A stretch of 19,031 nt of DNA from Planctomycetota bacterium (GCA_003559755.1 PWKM01000346.1:1-19031); one strand, 5' to 3'. Shown: positions 6,538-14,853, counted from the first letter of the stretch. Numbers and translations: made by a program. The notes: generated from the sequence alone by a model not told the origin.

Positions 6538-8250
6538 ATGCATATCCGATGGGGAATCGTCCTGACCGTGGCGATCGCGGTTGGCCTTTCCGGCTGCCGC
6601 AGTTATTACGGGGGGCACCGCATGCGGGCCGAGCGCGAAATCGAAAAGATTCTCAGCCGGCAAAGACACGAAGCCGTCGACAAGCACCAGGAAAACGTCC
6701 GGTATCCCGACCCCGCTCCCGAAGAACCGGAATTGGAGATAGTCCCGGAGCTCGGGGAGGGGCCGGGAGCTGAGCAAGACGGGGAAGCAGAACCGGGCGC
6801 TGCAGCGGGCAACGAGGTTAACGGCGAGCTTGACATCGACCCGCCCCTGGTCAGGGGCGACCCGGAAGACGCCGAGGTTCACACGCTATCCCTCCGGGAT
6901 GCGATGCGAACAGCAACGCTCAACAACCGTAATTTCATGTCGCAGATTGAGACAGTCCAGATCGCGGCCCTCGATGCCATCCGGCAGCGTCGCAACTTCG
7001 GCCCGATCATCAGCAACACGCTGTCGTATGTCTATTCCGATTCGCGTGTCTTTTCCGACAGCGACAGGACGACCACCCGGGGCGACCTGACCGGTTCACT
7101 GGGCGTACGGCAGATCGTACCGAGCGGCGGGCAGATCGAGGCCACCACCTCCGGCTCGATCCGCGACGACTGGATAACCACTGACACAACCTACCGGCAG
7201 GATATCGATGTATCGTTCCGCCAGCCACTTCTCAGGGGCCTTGGCTATGACATCGCCTACGAGGACCTCACCCAGGCCGAGCGAAATGTAGTCTACGCAC
7301 TCCGGGACTTCGAGCTGTTCCGACAGGACTTCACCATCGATGTTCTCCGGCGCTATTATCGTATCCTCCAGCAGAAGCAGGTGGTCGAGAACTCCGAACG
7401 GACCTACGATCAGTTCCGGTTCCTGCGCGAGCGGTCGGAAGCCCTTTTCGATGTCGGCCGGGTGAGCGCCCTCGACATGTTCCGAGCCGCCCAACAGGAG
7501 CTCACCGCCCACAACCGGTTGATCGGCGAGCAGGAGACGCTGGCTTCGCTGCTCGACGAGTTCAAGGTCTTCCTCGGGCTGCCCGTCGCCGTGGCCATTG
7601 ACGTCGAGATGATCGAGCCGGAGATGCGGCCGGTCGAGATCGATCTGCCCTCGGCAGTTTCTGCCGCCCTGCACAACCGGCTGGACCTGAAGACCACCGA
7701 CGAACGGAGACAGGATGCCGAACGAAGGGTGCGGGTCGCTCGGAACAACCTGCTGCCCGATCTGGACCTCGAAGCGCGGGCCGGCGCCGACGCCACGAAG
7801 AACAGCGGCGAGCCCACCACCTACCGGCGGCAGCATTCGCTGGGCGTCACCCTCTCGCTGCCTCTGGACAAGATCCCCGAGCGGACTCGCTACAAGGAAT
7901 CGCTCATCACCCTCCGCCGGCGCGAACGGGGCTACGAGGAACGGCGCGACGAGATTCGCGTCGAGGTGATGAACACCTACCGCCGACTGCAGCGGCTGGC
8001 CAACTCGATCCGCATCCAGCAGACGAACGTGGACCTCGCCGAACGCAGAGTCCGGAACGCTCATCTGCGGTTCGAGGCGGGCGAGATCGGCACCCGCGAC
8101 GTGGTCGAGGCAGAATCTGACCAATTAGACGCTCGAAATGAACTGATTCGCGCTATACTGGACTATGAGGTGGCACGGTTACAACTGAAGCGCGATATTG
8201 GTATCTTATTCATCGACAGCGACGGGATGTGGAGAGAAATCGAACAATGA
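6538..8250 (+). CDS. TolC-family outer membrane efflux lipoprotein
   Basis: The 570-residue protein has a lipoprotein signal: a hydrophobic stretch followed by the lipobox LSGC with Cys20 as the acylation site. Residues about 55-110 are an unusual acidic, Pro/Gly-rich linker. From about residue 115 two outer-membrane-efflux repeats follow (roughly 115-345 and 370-560), long helical segments with LSLRDAM and a QPLLRGLGYD-type strand, ending in the repeat with RRVRNAHLRFEAGEIGTRDVVEAE. It should form the trimeric outer-membrane channel of the exporter encoded by the next three genes. GGAG stands 8 nt before the ATG. Its stop TGA overlaps the ATG of the adaptor (ATGA at 8247-8250). Confidence 0.92.
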   Translation: MHIRWGIVLTVAIAVGLSGCRSYYGGHRMRAEREIEKILSRQRHEAVDKHQENVRYPDPAPEEPELEIVPELGEGPGAEQDGEAEPGAAAGNEVNGELDIDPPLVRGDPEDAEVHTLSLRDAMRTATLNNRNFMSQIETVQIAALDAIRQRRNFGPIISNTLSYVYSDSRVFSDSDRTTTRGDLTGSLGVRQIVPSGGQIEATTSGSIRDDWITTDTTYRQDIDVSFRQPLLRGLGYDIAYEDLTQAERNVVYALRDFELFRQDFTIDVLRRYYRILQQKQVVENSERTYDQFRFLRERSEALFDVGRVSALDMFRAAQQELTAHNRLIGEQETLASLLDEFKVFLGLPVAVAIDVEMIEPEMRPVEIDLPSAVSAALHNRLDLKTTDERRQDAERRVRVARNNLLPDLDLEARAGADATKNSGEPTTYRRQHSLGVTLSLPLDKIPERTRYKESLITLRRRERGYEERRDEIRVEVMNTYRRLQRLANSIRIQQTNVDLAERRVRNAHLRFEAGEIGTRDVVEAESDQLDARNELIRAILDYEVARLQLKRDIGILFIDSDGMWREIEQ

Positions 8251-9824
8251 AGTCTGGCAAGCGTACAAGCGGTGCGGTTCGAACGGGAGTTCTGCTCTCT
8301 ATCGCAGTGGTGTTTGTGTTGGTGGCCGGCGGCACGGGCCTGCTTTATATCAACAACAACGGCGAGTCGCGTCGCGCCCGGGCGAGCGATGATCTGCCCA
8401 CCTATCGGGTGCGCAGAGGCGACCTGTCGGTGACGTTGCGAGCGCGCGGTCGCTTCTCCGCCGCCGAATCACAGAATATCCGATGCGAAGTCGGCGGCCG
8501 CCCGACCATCACCTGGCTGGTTGAAGAGGGAACACGGGTTCGAGAGGGCGACCGCGTCGTCGAGCTCGACCGATCAGGGCTCGAGGACCAGCTCGAGGAC
8601 CGGGTGAACCAGAAAGAAAGCGCCGAAGAGGACCTCAGGGATGCCATAGCCAACGAGGAGATCACCAAACTGGAGCAGGACGCCCGGGTCCTGCAGGCCG
8701 AACTCGAGGTCCAGATGACCGAGCTCGAGATTCAACGGTTCGAGGAAGGTACGCGCCCCAAGGAACTCCGCGACGCCGACATCCGAATCGAGCAGGCGGA
8801 GGTCAACTACAGCCGGGCGCGCGAGACATTCCGGCGAATGCCGGCGCTCCTGGAACAGGGATTTGTCACGCAAGAGGAGGTCGAGCAGGCCCGGCTCGAC
8901 ATGAACACCGCACGGAACGCACTCGAGACAGCTCGACTGGAAAAGGAAATCCTGGTCACGTACACCCATCCGATGCAGTTGCGACGGTTCCAGGGAAATC
9001 TGACCGAGGCCAAGTCAAACCTGCAACGATACAACAAGGTCGCGGCTCGACAGATCGCCCAGGCCGAGGCGAGACGACGACAGCGCGAACAATCGCTCGT
9101 TCGTGCCGAGGAACGCCTGGAAGAAACCAAAGAGCGGCTCGATCTGATGACGATTCGCGCCCCCGGCGACGGGATCGTCATTTATGGCGACGAAAGTCGC
9201 CGGTGGTGGCAGGACGAAGTGCGGGTCGGAGCCAACGCACACCACCGCCAGGTACTGATGCGCCTGCCGAACCTGGATACAATGCAGGTGCTCGCCGACG
9301 TGCATGAAGCCCATTTCAATAAGATCTACGTTTCTCAGGATGACCCGCAGGAAGTGATCATCACCACCGAGACCCAGCCGGGCGAGGAGTTCAAAGGACG
9401 GGTGATCCGGGTCGACACCCTTGCGCACGGCGAGCGCGGGCGGGAATACGTCAGGCAGTTTACCGTTACCATCGCGCTCCACGATCAAATCCCCAACATC
9501 CGTCCCGGCATGTCGGCAAACGCAGAAATTCTCATCGACCGGCTGGAAGACGTCCTGTTTGTGCCGGTCCAAACGGTACGGGCCGTCGAGGATGATGAGG
9601 GAGACGCCAGAACATACTGCTACGTGGTCGGCCGGGACGGTCGTCCGGTCGCCCGGGCGGTCCAGACCGGCGCCAACAACGACCAGCACGTTGCCATCCT
9701 CGAGGGACTCGAAGAAGGCGAACGAGTCCTGCTGCGACCTCCGCTGGGGGACGAGTTGGAAAACAATAACGAGAGAAGGTCCCCCTCCTTCCGCATGCCC
9801 GGTACTGACTCCGAGACATACTGA
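8247..9824 (+). CDS. Periplasmic adaptor subunit (MacA/HlyD-like)
   Basis: The 525-residue protein links the inner-membrane permease to the TolC-like channel. A single N-terminal membrane segment (about 13-34) is followed by the first half of a lipoyl-like domain (about 50-110), a very long charged coiled-coil hairpin (about 110-305), the second lipoyl half with IRAPGDGIV (about 310-320), a beta-barrel region and a C-terminal membrane-proximal domain ending near EGLEEGERVLLRPP. At 525 residues it is much longer than E. coli MacA (371), mainly through the helical hairpin. ATG 8247 is preferred over GTG 8229 because it overlaps the previous stop and has GGAGAG 10 nt upstream. Its TGA overlaps the next ATG. 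Confidence 0.9.
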   Translation: MKSGKRTSGAVRTGVLLSIAVVFVLVAGGTGLLYINNNGESRRARASDDLPTYRVRRGDLSVTLRARGRFSAAESQNIRCEVGGRPTITWLVEEGTRVREGDRVVELDRSGLEDQLEDRVNQKESAEEDLRDAIANEEITKLEQDARVLQAELEVQMTELEIQRFEEGTRPKELRDADIRIEQAEVNYSRARETFRRMPALLEQGFVTQEEVEQARLDMNTARNALETARLEKEILVTYTHPMQLRRFQGNLTEAKSNLQRYNKVAARQIAQAEARRRQREQSLVRAEERLEETKERLDLMTIRAPGDGIVIYGDESRRWWQDEVRVGANAHHRQVLMRLPNLDTMQVLADVHEAHFNKIYVSQDDPQEVIITTETQPGEEFKGRVIRVDTLAHGERGREYVRQFTVTIALHDQIPNIRPGMSANAEILIDRLEDVLFVPVQTVRAVEDDEGDARTYCYVVGRDGRPVARAVQTGANNDQHVAILEGLEEGERVLLRPPLGDELENNNERRSPSFRMPGTDSETY

Positions 9825-10516
9825 TGTGCCCCGTAATGCAGCTCGAATCTGTCGAGAAGGTGTACCGCATGGGCGAGGTCTTCCTCGCCGCCCTGCGCGG
9901 GATTTCCATCTCGTTTCAGGAAGGCGAGATGACCGCCATCATCGGGCCTTCCGGCTCGGGCAAATCCACCGCCATGCACATCCTCGGCTGCCTGGACCGG
10001 CCGACGTCCGGCCAGTACCTGCTCGAAGGTAAAAATGTCGCAAAACTGGGAGACGACGAACTGTCGGACATCCGCAACCGAAAGATCGGCTTCATCTTCC
10101 AGGCGTTCAACCTCATCCCACACCTGACCGTGGTCGAAAATACCGAACTCCCGCTGTTTTACATGGGGGTGCGCCGGAAAGATCGCCATCGGATGAGCAT
10201 GGAGGCCATCGAGATGGTCGGGCTGAAGGAGCGCTGGCACCATTCGCCGGCGGAGCTCTCGGGCGGTGAACGACAACGCTGCGCCATTGCACGGGCGATC
10301 GTTCATGAGCCGAGAGTCATCCTCGCTGACGAACCGACCGGGAACCTGGACACGAAGACCGGCAAGGATATCCTGGCCATCCTGAACCGGCTCCACGATC
10401 AGGGCCGGACCCTCCTGGTCGTCACCCATGACAACGACCTGGCAAACCAGTTGGACCGCCGCGTCACATTGCGCGACGGCCAGATTGAAGATGATTCTCG
10501 AAAGGTACCCGTCTGA
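9824..10516 (+). CDS. ABC exporter ATPase (MacB/LolD type)
   Basis: A complete 230-residue ATP-binding subunit: Walker A GPSGSGKST (41-49), Q-loop Gln93 in IFQAFNL, signature LSGGE (145-149), Walker B VILADEP (165-171) with TGNLD, and the switch His202 in VVTHD. These sequence forms are those of the MacB/LolD/YknY family, which drives extrusion by mechanotransmission rather than classical transport. The ATG at 9824 overlaps the adaptor stop (TGATG); Met5 at 9836 is an alternative without a ribosome binding site. It pairs with the next gene as a separate ATPase plus permease, as in YknY/YknZ, rather than the fused form of E. coli MacB. Confidence 0.95.
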   Translation: MCPVMQLESVEKVYRMGEVFLAALRGISISFQEGEMTAIIGPSGSGKSTAMHILGCLDRPTSGQYLLEGKNVAKLGDDELSDIRNRKIGFIFQAFNLIPHLTVVENTELPLFYMGVRRKDRHRMSMEAIEMVGLKERWHHSPAELSGGERQRCAIARAIVHEPRVILADEPTGNLDTKTGKDILAILNRLHDQGRTLLVVTHDNDLANQLDRRVTLRDGQIEDDSRKVPV

Positions 10517-11796
10517 TGTTGTTCCGCCTGTTTGAGATTGTTCGATTGGCGATCAGGAACCTGGGGGCCAACCTCATCCGCTCGCTGCTCACCCTGCTCG
10601 GCATCGTGATCGGGGTGGCGTCCGTCATCTTCATGATGTCGGTCACGGCGGGCGCCGGCCAGAGAATCCTTGAGGACATGCAGCAGTTGGGCCTGCGGAA
10701 CATCATCATCAACTCCGTCGATGCCGGTGGCGGGGGCGGTTCTCCGGAAGCTCACCTGGCCGAAATACGCCAATACGGCCTGCTCAACCGGGACATCGAG
10801 CAGATCAAGGCCAGCGCCCTCGATTTGGATTTTCTCAGCAAGGTACACCAGGTGCGGGAGGAATCCTGGGTGTATGGACGCGAGGTCAGCGCCCGGGTGA
10901 TCGGCGTCGACCCACGCTATCTCGATGTGCTGGGGCTGGAACTCACGGCCGGCCGGAGAATTTCCGATCTGGACAACCTCAACCGCGAGTTCGTCTGCAA
11001 CGTCGGGGCGAGATTGCTGCGAGAACAAGGGATCGTCGGGGACGGCCTGGGCACAACCATCCAGGTGCGCGACCGCCTGTTCCGAGTGGTCGGTGTGGTC
11101 GAACAGCCGGATTATACCGAACGGGGCGAACGGGCGTTCGCCACCGGCTCCGAGCCGCACACCATCTACCTCCCGGCCGCCACCGTCATGCAGGTGTTCG
11201 GCACGGACTACCCGACGCGGGGGGAAGGGTCGGGCGGGACCATCCGTGTGGAAGTGGACCAGTTGGTGGTCGGAGTCCCCAGGGAAGGCGCGGTCATCCC
11301 CACCGCCGACGCCATCCGCGAGATCCTGGAATACAACCACGGCGACCGACGCGATTACGAGATGATTGTCCCCAAAGAACTGCTGTTGCAGGAGCAGCGG
11401 ACTCAGCGGGTGTTCGCGGTCACCATGATCCTGGTCGCATCGGTCTCGCTGCTGGTCGGCGGGATCGGGATCATCAACATCATGCTGGCCACGGTGACCG
11501 AGCGGACGCGCGAGATCGGCATCCGACGGGCCTGTGGGGCGAGGCAATCGAACATCGCTTATCAGTTCTTGATCGAGACGACCACGCTCGCCTTCATCGG
11601 CGGGATCATGGGGGCAGGCGTCGGGATCAGCGCGGTCCGCTTCATCGCACCCCGCCTCGGCTGGCCGTCGGTCATCACCGGCACCTCGGTGATCCTCGCA
11701 CTGGGCATCTCCTGTGCCGTCGGCATCATCTTCGGCACCGTCCCGGCTATCAAGGCCTCAAAGATGGACCCCATCCGGGCGCTGAGGTTCGAGTAA
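10516..11796 (+). CDS. MacB/FtsX-type ABC permease
   Basis: The 426-residue inner-membrane subunit has the standard layout: a first transmembrane helix (about 22-45, with NLIRSLLTLLGIVIGVAS), a periplasmic MacB core domain (about 46-290), then three helices in the FtsX domain with the conserved cytoplasmic ERTREIGIRRACGAR between helices 2 and 3, ending KASKMDPIRALRFE. It starts on a TGATG overlap with the ATPase stop. With the three preceding genes it makes a full tripartite pump. Family members export macrolides, peptides, lipoproteins or siderophores; the substrate cannot be inferred here. Confidence 0.94.
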   Translation: MLFRLFEIVRLAIRNLGANLIRSLLTLLGIVIGVASVIFMMSVTAGAGQRILEDMQQLGLRNIIINSVDAGGGGGSPEAHLAEIRQYGLLNRDIEQIKASALDLDFLSKVHQVREESWVYGREVSARVIGVDPRYLDVLGLELTAGRRISDLDNLNREFVCNVGARLLREQGIVGDGLGTTIQVRDRLFRVVGVVEQPDYTERGERAFATGSEPHTIYLPAATVMQVFGTDYPTRGEGSGGTIRVEVDQLVVGVPREGAVIPTADAIREILEYNHGDRRDYEMIVPKELLLQEQRTQRVFAVTMILVASVSLLVGGIGIINIMLATVTERTREIGIRRACGARQSNIAYQFLIETTTLAFIGGIMGAGVGISAVRFIAPRLGWPSVITGTSVILALGISCAVGIIFGTVPAIKASKMDPIRALRFE

Positions 11797-11859
11797 TCGG
11801 GACCGCCGTCGGGAGAAATGCATGGCACGCGCCGCCCTGCCCTCGGGCCGACGCATGGC

Positions 11860-11914
11860 GCACCGACTCCCCGGGACAGATCAGCGACCGGTACCGACCG
11901 GGCCGATTCGGTGC
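11860..11914. other. Long imperfect hairpin between convergent genes
   Basis: GCACCGA (11860-11866) pairs with TCGGTGC (11908-11914), and within it CCCGG can pair with CCGGG, giving an interrupted stem in the 141-base gap between the permease and rpsU stops. There is no T run on the exit side of either strand, so it is not a classic terminator. Confidence 0.3.
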
Positions 11915-11937
11915 AAAATCGTGTCAGCGAAAATGGG

Positions 11938-12141
11938 TCAGCGTCGAAGGCCTTTGGCCCGTTCGGCGGTCTTGATCGACTTGATCCGCCTCTTTTCTGC
12001 TTTGCGACGCTCATCGCTCGGCTTCTCATAGAAAGCCGTATGCCGGATTCTCCCCAGCACCCCCTCGTTATCACAAATCTTCTTGAGCCGTTTCAGTGCC
12101 TTGTCCAAGGGTTCGTTCTTCGCTACGGTCACTCTGACCAC
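11938..12141 (-). CDS. rpsU: Small ribosomal subunit protein bS21
   Basis: The 67-residue basic protein matches bS21 along its length: VRVTVAKNEPLDKALKRLKK, then CDNEGVLGRIRHTAFYEKPSDERR and a Lys/Arg-rich tail. bS21 sits on the 30S platform and helps base pairing between mRNA and the anti-Shine-Dalgarno of 16S rRNA. The start is GTG at 12141, preceded by GGAAAGGAG at 10 nt. Convergent with the efflux operon and downstream of the flavoprotein gene, but with its own promoter. The usual dnaG/rpoD neighbours are absent. Confidence 0.93.
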   Translation of the reverse strand: MVRVTVAKNEPLDKALKRLKKICDNEGVLGRIRHTAFYEKPSDERRKAEKRRIKSIKTAERAKGLRR

Positions 12142-12220
12142 AAAAAATCAACTCCTTTCCGATTACAGAAAAAAACGTCGAATGGCAGGAACCCGGCCTG
12201 CACATACTGTCTAGAAAGAT

Positions 12221-12248
12221 ATATTAATAAACCCGACCGAAATGTCAA
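12221..12248 (-). promoter_or_regulatory. Promoter for rpsU
   Basis: Minus strand: a perfect -35 TTGACA (12243-12248), a 16-nt spacer and TAATAT (12221-12226) inside an A/T-rich block that stands out from the GC-rich surroundings. It would give a leader of about 70 nt. Confidence 0.55.
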
Positions 12249-12284
12249 CCCCGCGCAGACGATTTTTTTCGCAGGCCCGGGTAA

Positions 12285-14210
12285 TCAGTCCTGGGGGATC
12301 GGGCGGACAGGTGTGGTTCCGGCCTCGAACTCGAGCCCGGCCGACCGACAAACCTCGAGAATCCGGTTGCGCATCCCCATGTTCTCGTTTCGGTGCCGCA
12401 TCTCTGCACCGCGCCGGGTCAATACGGTCGCATCGCCCTGGGCGTCGAGCACCAGGTACGAGCCGCGACTGCCGCCTCCGTGCTCGATGTACGCCTTCAT
12501 CGCCTCGAGGAAGGCGATCTCGGTCACACATAAAAGCTCGTTGCCCAGCGCATCGACAAACTGGCTCTGGCGCGACAGCCGCTGCCCCTCGGTCCTCAGC
12601 GTCTCATACTGTTCACGCGCCTCGGCGATGGCCTCAGACAGGCCTTCCACGCCTCGGATCATCCCGCCCGCCCTGCTCATCCGATCCTGTATGTCTTTCT
12701 CGTGGTTCCGGACCGACGGCACCTCGATGGGTCCGTAAACATAGCGCTGAAGGTTGGCGACCTCGTCCTCCACCTGGCCCCGAACCGTTTCGAGAAACTC
12801 GTCCAGCGACGGCGGCGTCTGGTCGTATTCTCGGGCGATCCGCTCGGCCGCCCGGAGCCCGCCCACCTGGCCCGCGTTCAGTTCGGCGCCCTCGGGCGGA
12901 TTCCCGTGCGTGCAGGCGACGTCGCCCACGGCGAACAGCCGGCCGACCGACGTCTCCCACCACATATCAATGCTCAGCCCGCCGAACGTGTCCTCGGCGG
13001 AAATGGCGACCGGCTGGGGCTCCCGCAGGTCGGTCTTCTGGTCGAGCAGGCGGCCGACAATCGTCGCGTCCAGGTGTTGAAGCCGCTGCAGCGGGCTGAA
13101 TTGAGTCGCCCCGGTGCTCTGGAGGAACTCCCTCGCCTCCTCGTCCAACTGGCTGATATTGAACTTGCCCATATCGGGTGCCTGTGCGTTCTCCGAAAAA
13201 TCGACGTACACCCGCCGCCCGTCGGCCAGCTCGTTGTGGACCGCGATATCGATGATCGACGGACCGAGCTGGTGAAGCTGTTCGGAGGCGAACGGCCAAT
13301 GGTTGCCCTTGTGGAATATGGCCGATGCGATCTGCTTTGTCGCGTCGAAGTACTCGGCGAGGAACGGCTTCCGCTCGCGCCCCCCGCGACCGGTACTGTA
13401 ATAGTTGGGCATCACTCGCTGGAGGTCGCCCGCCAACCGCACGCCCGACTTGTCGAATGTCAGGCCGTATCGGGTCTCGGTCAGGTTCCCGGCCTTCGCC
13501 CCGGCCATCAGACCCAGACCCAGACTGGTCGAGCTGCCCGCCCCGTGAATGGTGTCGGCGAACAGGGCACTGGGGCCGCCGGTCGCCAGGACGACGTTCC
13601 GGCAGTTAAAGAGGACCAGCGCTTTGGACGGCTCCTTGGCCTTTCGGCGGTCGACCGCCAATGCGCCGACCACCCGCCGGCGCCCCTCTTCCTCGCCGGT
13701 CAGCAGGGCGATCACGGTGTGTCGCCGCAGCGTGTTGATGCGATTCGCGCGAACACGGTCGTCCAGCTTCTCGGTGATCAGCAGCGAGGTCATCGGCCCG
13801 GCGCTCGCGGTCCGCCCCTGCTGCCCTTCTGCCAGAAAGACCCCGTACTCATCGCGCGGGAACGGCACGCCGCTGCCGGCGAGCCGCAGGAATGCCGGGA
13901 TCGAGTTCACCGCCTCGACATAGGCGACGTCGCCGTGCGTCATCCCGCCCTCGCACAATGTCCGGGCGAACGCGACGGGCGAATCGGGAGCGTCCCAGTC
14001 CATACCCAAACGATAGTACTTCGACTTGGCCGAGACCGGATCGGCGGAGACGCCGCCCGACTTCTCGGTCACCAGGACCATATCCTCGTGCCCCAGCTCA
14101 GCCAGCCGGGCCGCCGTATTCAAGCCGGCGGCGCCCGCCCCGACCACGATGGTCCTGACAGTGTGGATGGTAAGCTCAACGTCGCCGAATTGCCGTGTCG
14201 ATGTCTCCAT
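12285..14210 (-). CDS. FAD-dependent fumarate reductase/succinate dehydrogenase-like flavoprotein
   Basis: ATG 14210 (METSTRQFGD) gives 641 residues. FAD-binding signs: GAGAAG (24-29) in a Rossmann fold, ATGG (209-212) and the second flavin contact RLFAVGDVACTHG (424-436) followed by GAELNAGQVGGLRAAERIA. The C-terminal part (about 470-600) resembles the helical C-domain of SdhA/FrdA, with LEAMKAYIEHGGGSRGSY. The family also includes L-aspartate oxidase and AprA. The HPTG and RGEG catalytic blocks of true fumarate reductases are not visible; the equivalent area reads RYGLTFDKSG through YYSTGRGGR. No iron-sulfur or membrane subunit is nearby. It is therefore an orphan flavoprotein of unknown substrate. 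The frame continues upstream, but that part is antisense to other genes and the GGGGG ribosome binding site and promoter support 14210. Confidence 0.85.
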   Translation of the reverse strand: METSTRQFGDVELTIHTVRTIVVGAGAAGLNTAARLAELGHEDMVLVTEKSGGVSADPVSAKSKYYRLGMDWDAPDSPVAFARTLCEGGMTHGDVAYVEAVNSIPAFLRLAGSGVPFPRDEYGVFLAEGQQGRTASAGPMTSLLITEKLDDRVRANRINTLRRHTVIALLTGEEEGRRRVVGALAVDRRKAKEPSKALVLFNCRNVVLATGGPSALFADTIHGAGSSTSLGLGLMAGAKAGNLTETRYGLTFDKSGVRLAGDLQRVMPNYYSTGRGGRERKPFLAEYFDATKQIASAIFHKGNHWPFASEQLHQLGPSIIDIAVHNELADGRRVYVDFSENAQAPDMGKFNISQLDEEAREFLQSTGATQFSPLQRLQHLDATIVGRLLDQKTDLREPQPVAISAEDTFGGLSIDMWWETSVGRLFAVGDVACTHGNPPEGAELNAGQVGGLRAAERIAREYDQTPPSLDEFLETVRGQVEDEVANLQRYVYGPIEVPSVRNHEKDIQDRMSRAGGMIRGVEGLSEAIAEAREQYETLRTEGQRLSRQSQFVDALGNELLCVTEIAFLEAMKAYIEHGGGSRGSYLVLDAQGDATVLTRRGAEMRHRNENMGMRNRILEVCRSAGLEFEAGTTPVRPIPQD

Positions 14211-14259
14211 GCATCCCCCGGATGTAGTGATAATCGTTCTCTTATAGATGCCGCTCCAT

Positions 14260-14288
14260 AGTATGCAGAAACCGCGTGCAACCGTCAA
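14260..14288 (-). promoter_or_regulatory. Candidate promoter of the flavoprotein gene
   Basis: Minus strand: TTGACG (14283-14288), a 17-nt spacer and CATACT (14260-14265). The -35 and spacer are overlapped by the left arm of the inverted repeat at 14276-14287. Confidence 0.45.
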
Positions 14289-14323
14289 GCAACCGGCCGC
14301 CGGAATCGGAATGACGGTTGCAC
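14276..14323. repeat. 12-bp perfect inverted repeat between divergent genes, possible operator
   Basis: GTGCAACCGTCA (14276-14287) is matched exactly by TGACGGTTGCAC (14312-14323) with 24 bases between. The arms lie 36 bases apart start to start, on the -35 regions of candidate promoters pointing both ways. It could be a pair of regulator half-sites or a stem-loop. No regulator gene is adjacent. Confidence 0.6.
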
Positions 14324-14346
14324 CGAACGCTTCCGGTCCGTAGACT
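14318..14346 (+). promoter_or_regulatory. Weak candidate promoter for the 14400-17693 genes
   Basis: TTGCAC (14318-14323), a 17-nt spacer and TAGACT (14341-14346). The consensus match is weak, but the position, about 50 nt before the next start and sharing the inverted repeat, supports it. Confidence 0.28.
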
Positions 14347-14399
14347 ATGATGTCGCATTGGTTCCGGCACGTTGGAGACAACGAGGAAGGAGGTCTGAT

Positions 14400-14807
14400 A
14401 TGCGCACGTGGATTGTGGTCGCTGCTGTGCTGTTGGCTGGGCTGATCGGTTTTGCTCTCCCCATCCGCTCCCAGGAAGAAACGCGAATCGGGGTCGCCGT
14501 TGACGTGACCGCCCTGGCCGAGAAGATCGACCGAGTCGGCACCGAGATCGAGCAGCTCCGCGAGGAGACGAAAAAACTCAACGAGGCGCTCGACGAGAGC
14601 AACGAGACGCTGGCGGTCATCGCGGCGGGCGTCGGCGTCATCCGGGAGCCGATCCGATGGGAGTACCGGTTTGTTCGCACCCGGAGCGAAAATGTCGCGA
14701 ACGAACACGGCAACGACGGATGGGAACTCGTGACCATTTTCCGGGAAGACTGGTTCGTCTTCAGGCGGCCGCTCCATCCCCGCCGGCCGGAGGTGCGCGA
14801 GGAGTAG
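14400..14807 (+). CDS. Exported or membrane-anchored coiled-coil protein with a DUF4177-like C-terminus
   Basis: ATG 14400 follows GGAAGGAGG by a few bases and gives 135 residues. Residues 4-20 form a hydrophobic signal or anchor, followed by a polar segment (IRSQEET). Residues about 38-75 are a heptad-like charged helix (EKIDRVGTEIEQLREETKKL and on). The C-terminal 40 residues read EYRFVRTRS, then HGNDGWELVTIF and WFVFRRPL. This resembles the small DUF4177 domain, with its conserved GWELV, whose function is unknown. The protein probably sits at the membrane facing the periplasm and may oligomerise. The next gene on the same strand starts 111 bases later. Domain assignment is from motif memory only. 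Confidence 0.75.
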   Translation: MRTWIVVAAVLLAGLIGFALPIRSQEETRIGVAVDVTALAEKIDRVGTEIEQLREETKKLNEALDESNETLAVIAAGVGVIREPIRWEYRFVRTRSENVANEHGNDGWELVTIFREDWFVFRRPLHPRRPEVREE

Positions 14808-14830
14808 AGGGGGAAAACACTTGACGCAAC

Positions 14831-14853
14831 CCGGCGGGCCTGGCTGCCGCCGG
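14831..14853 (+). other. Hairpin in the leader of the 249-residue gene
   Basis: CCGGCGG (14831-14837) pairs with CCGCCGG (14847-14853), loop 9 nt, seven perfect G-C pairs. A smaller GGCCG/CGGCC hairpin follows near 14874-14888. No T run, so it is not an obvious terminator; it may separate or tune expression between the two genes. Confidence 0.35.

Noticed and set aside
11860..11914. The gap hairpin as a bidirectional Rho-independent terminator
   Set aside because: The tracts next to the stem are A-rich on the plus strand exit and GC-rich on the other, so the U run needed for intrinsic termination is missing.
11822..12031. A plus-strand 69-codon frame in the permease-rpsU gap
   Set aside because: It overlaps rpsU in antisense, lacks a ribosome binding site and has no recognisable content.
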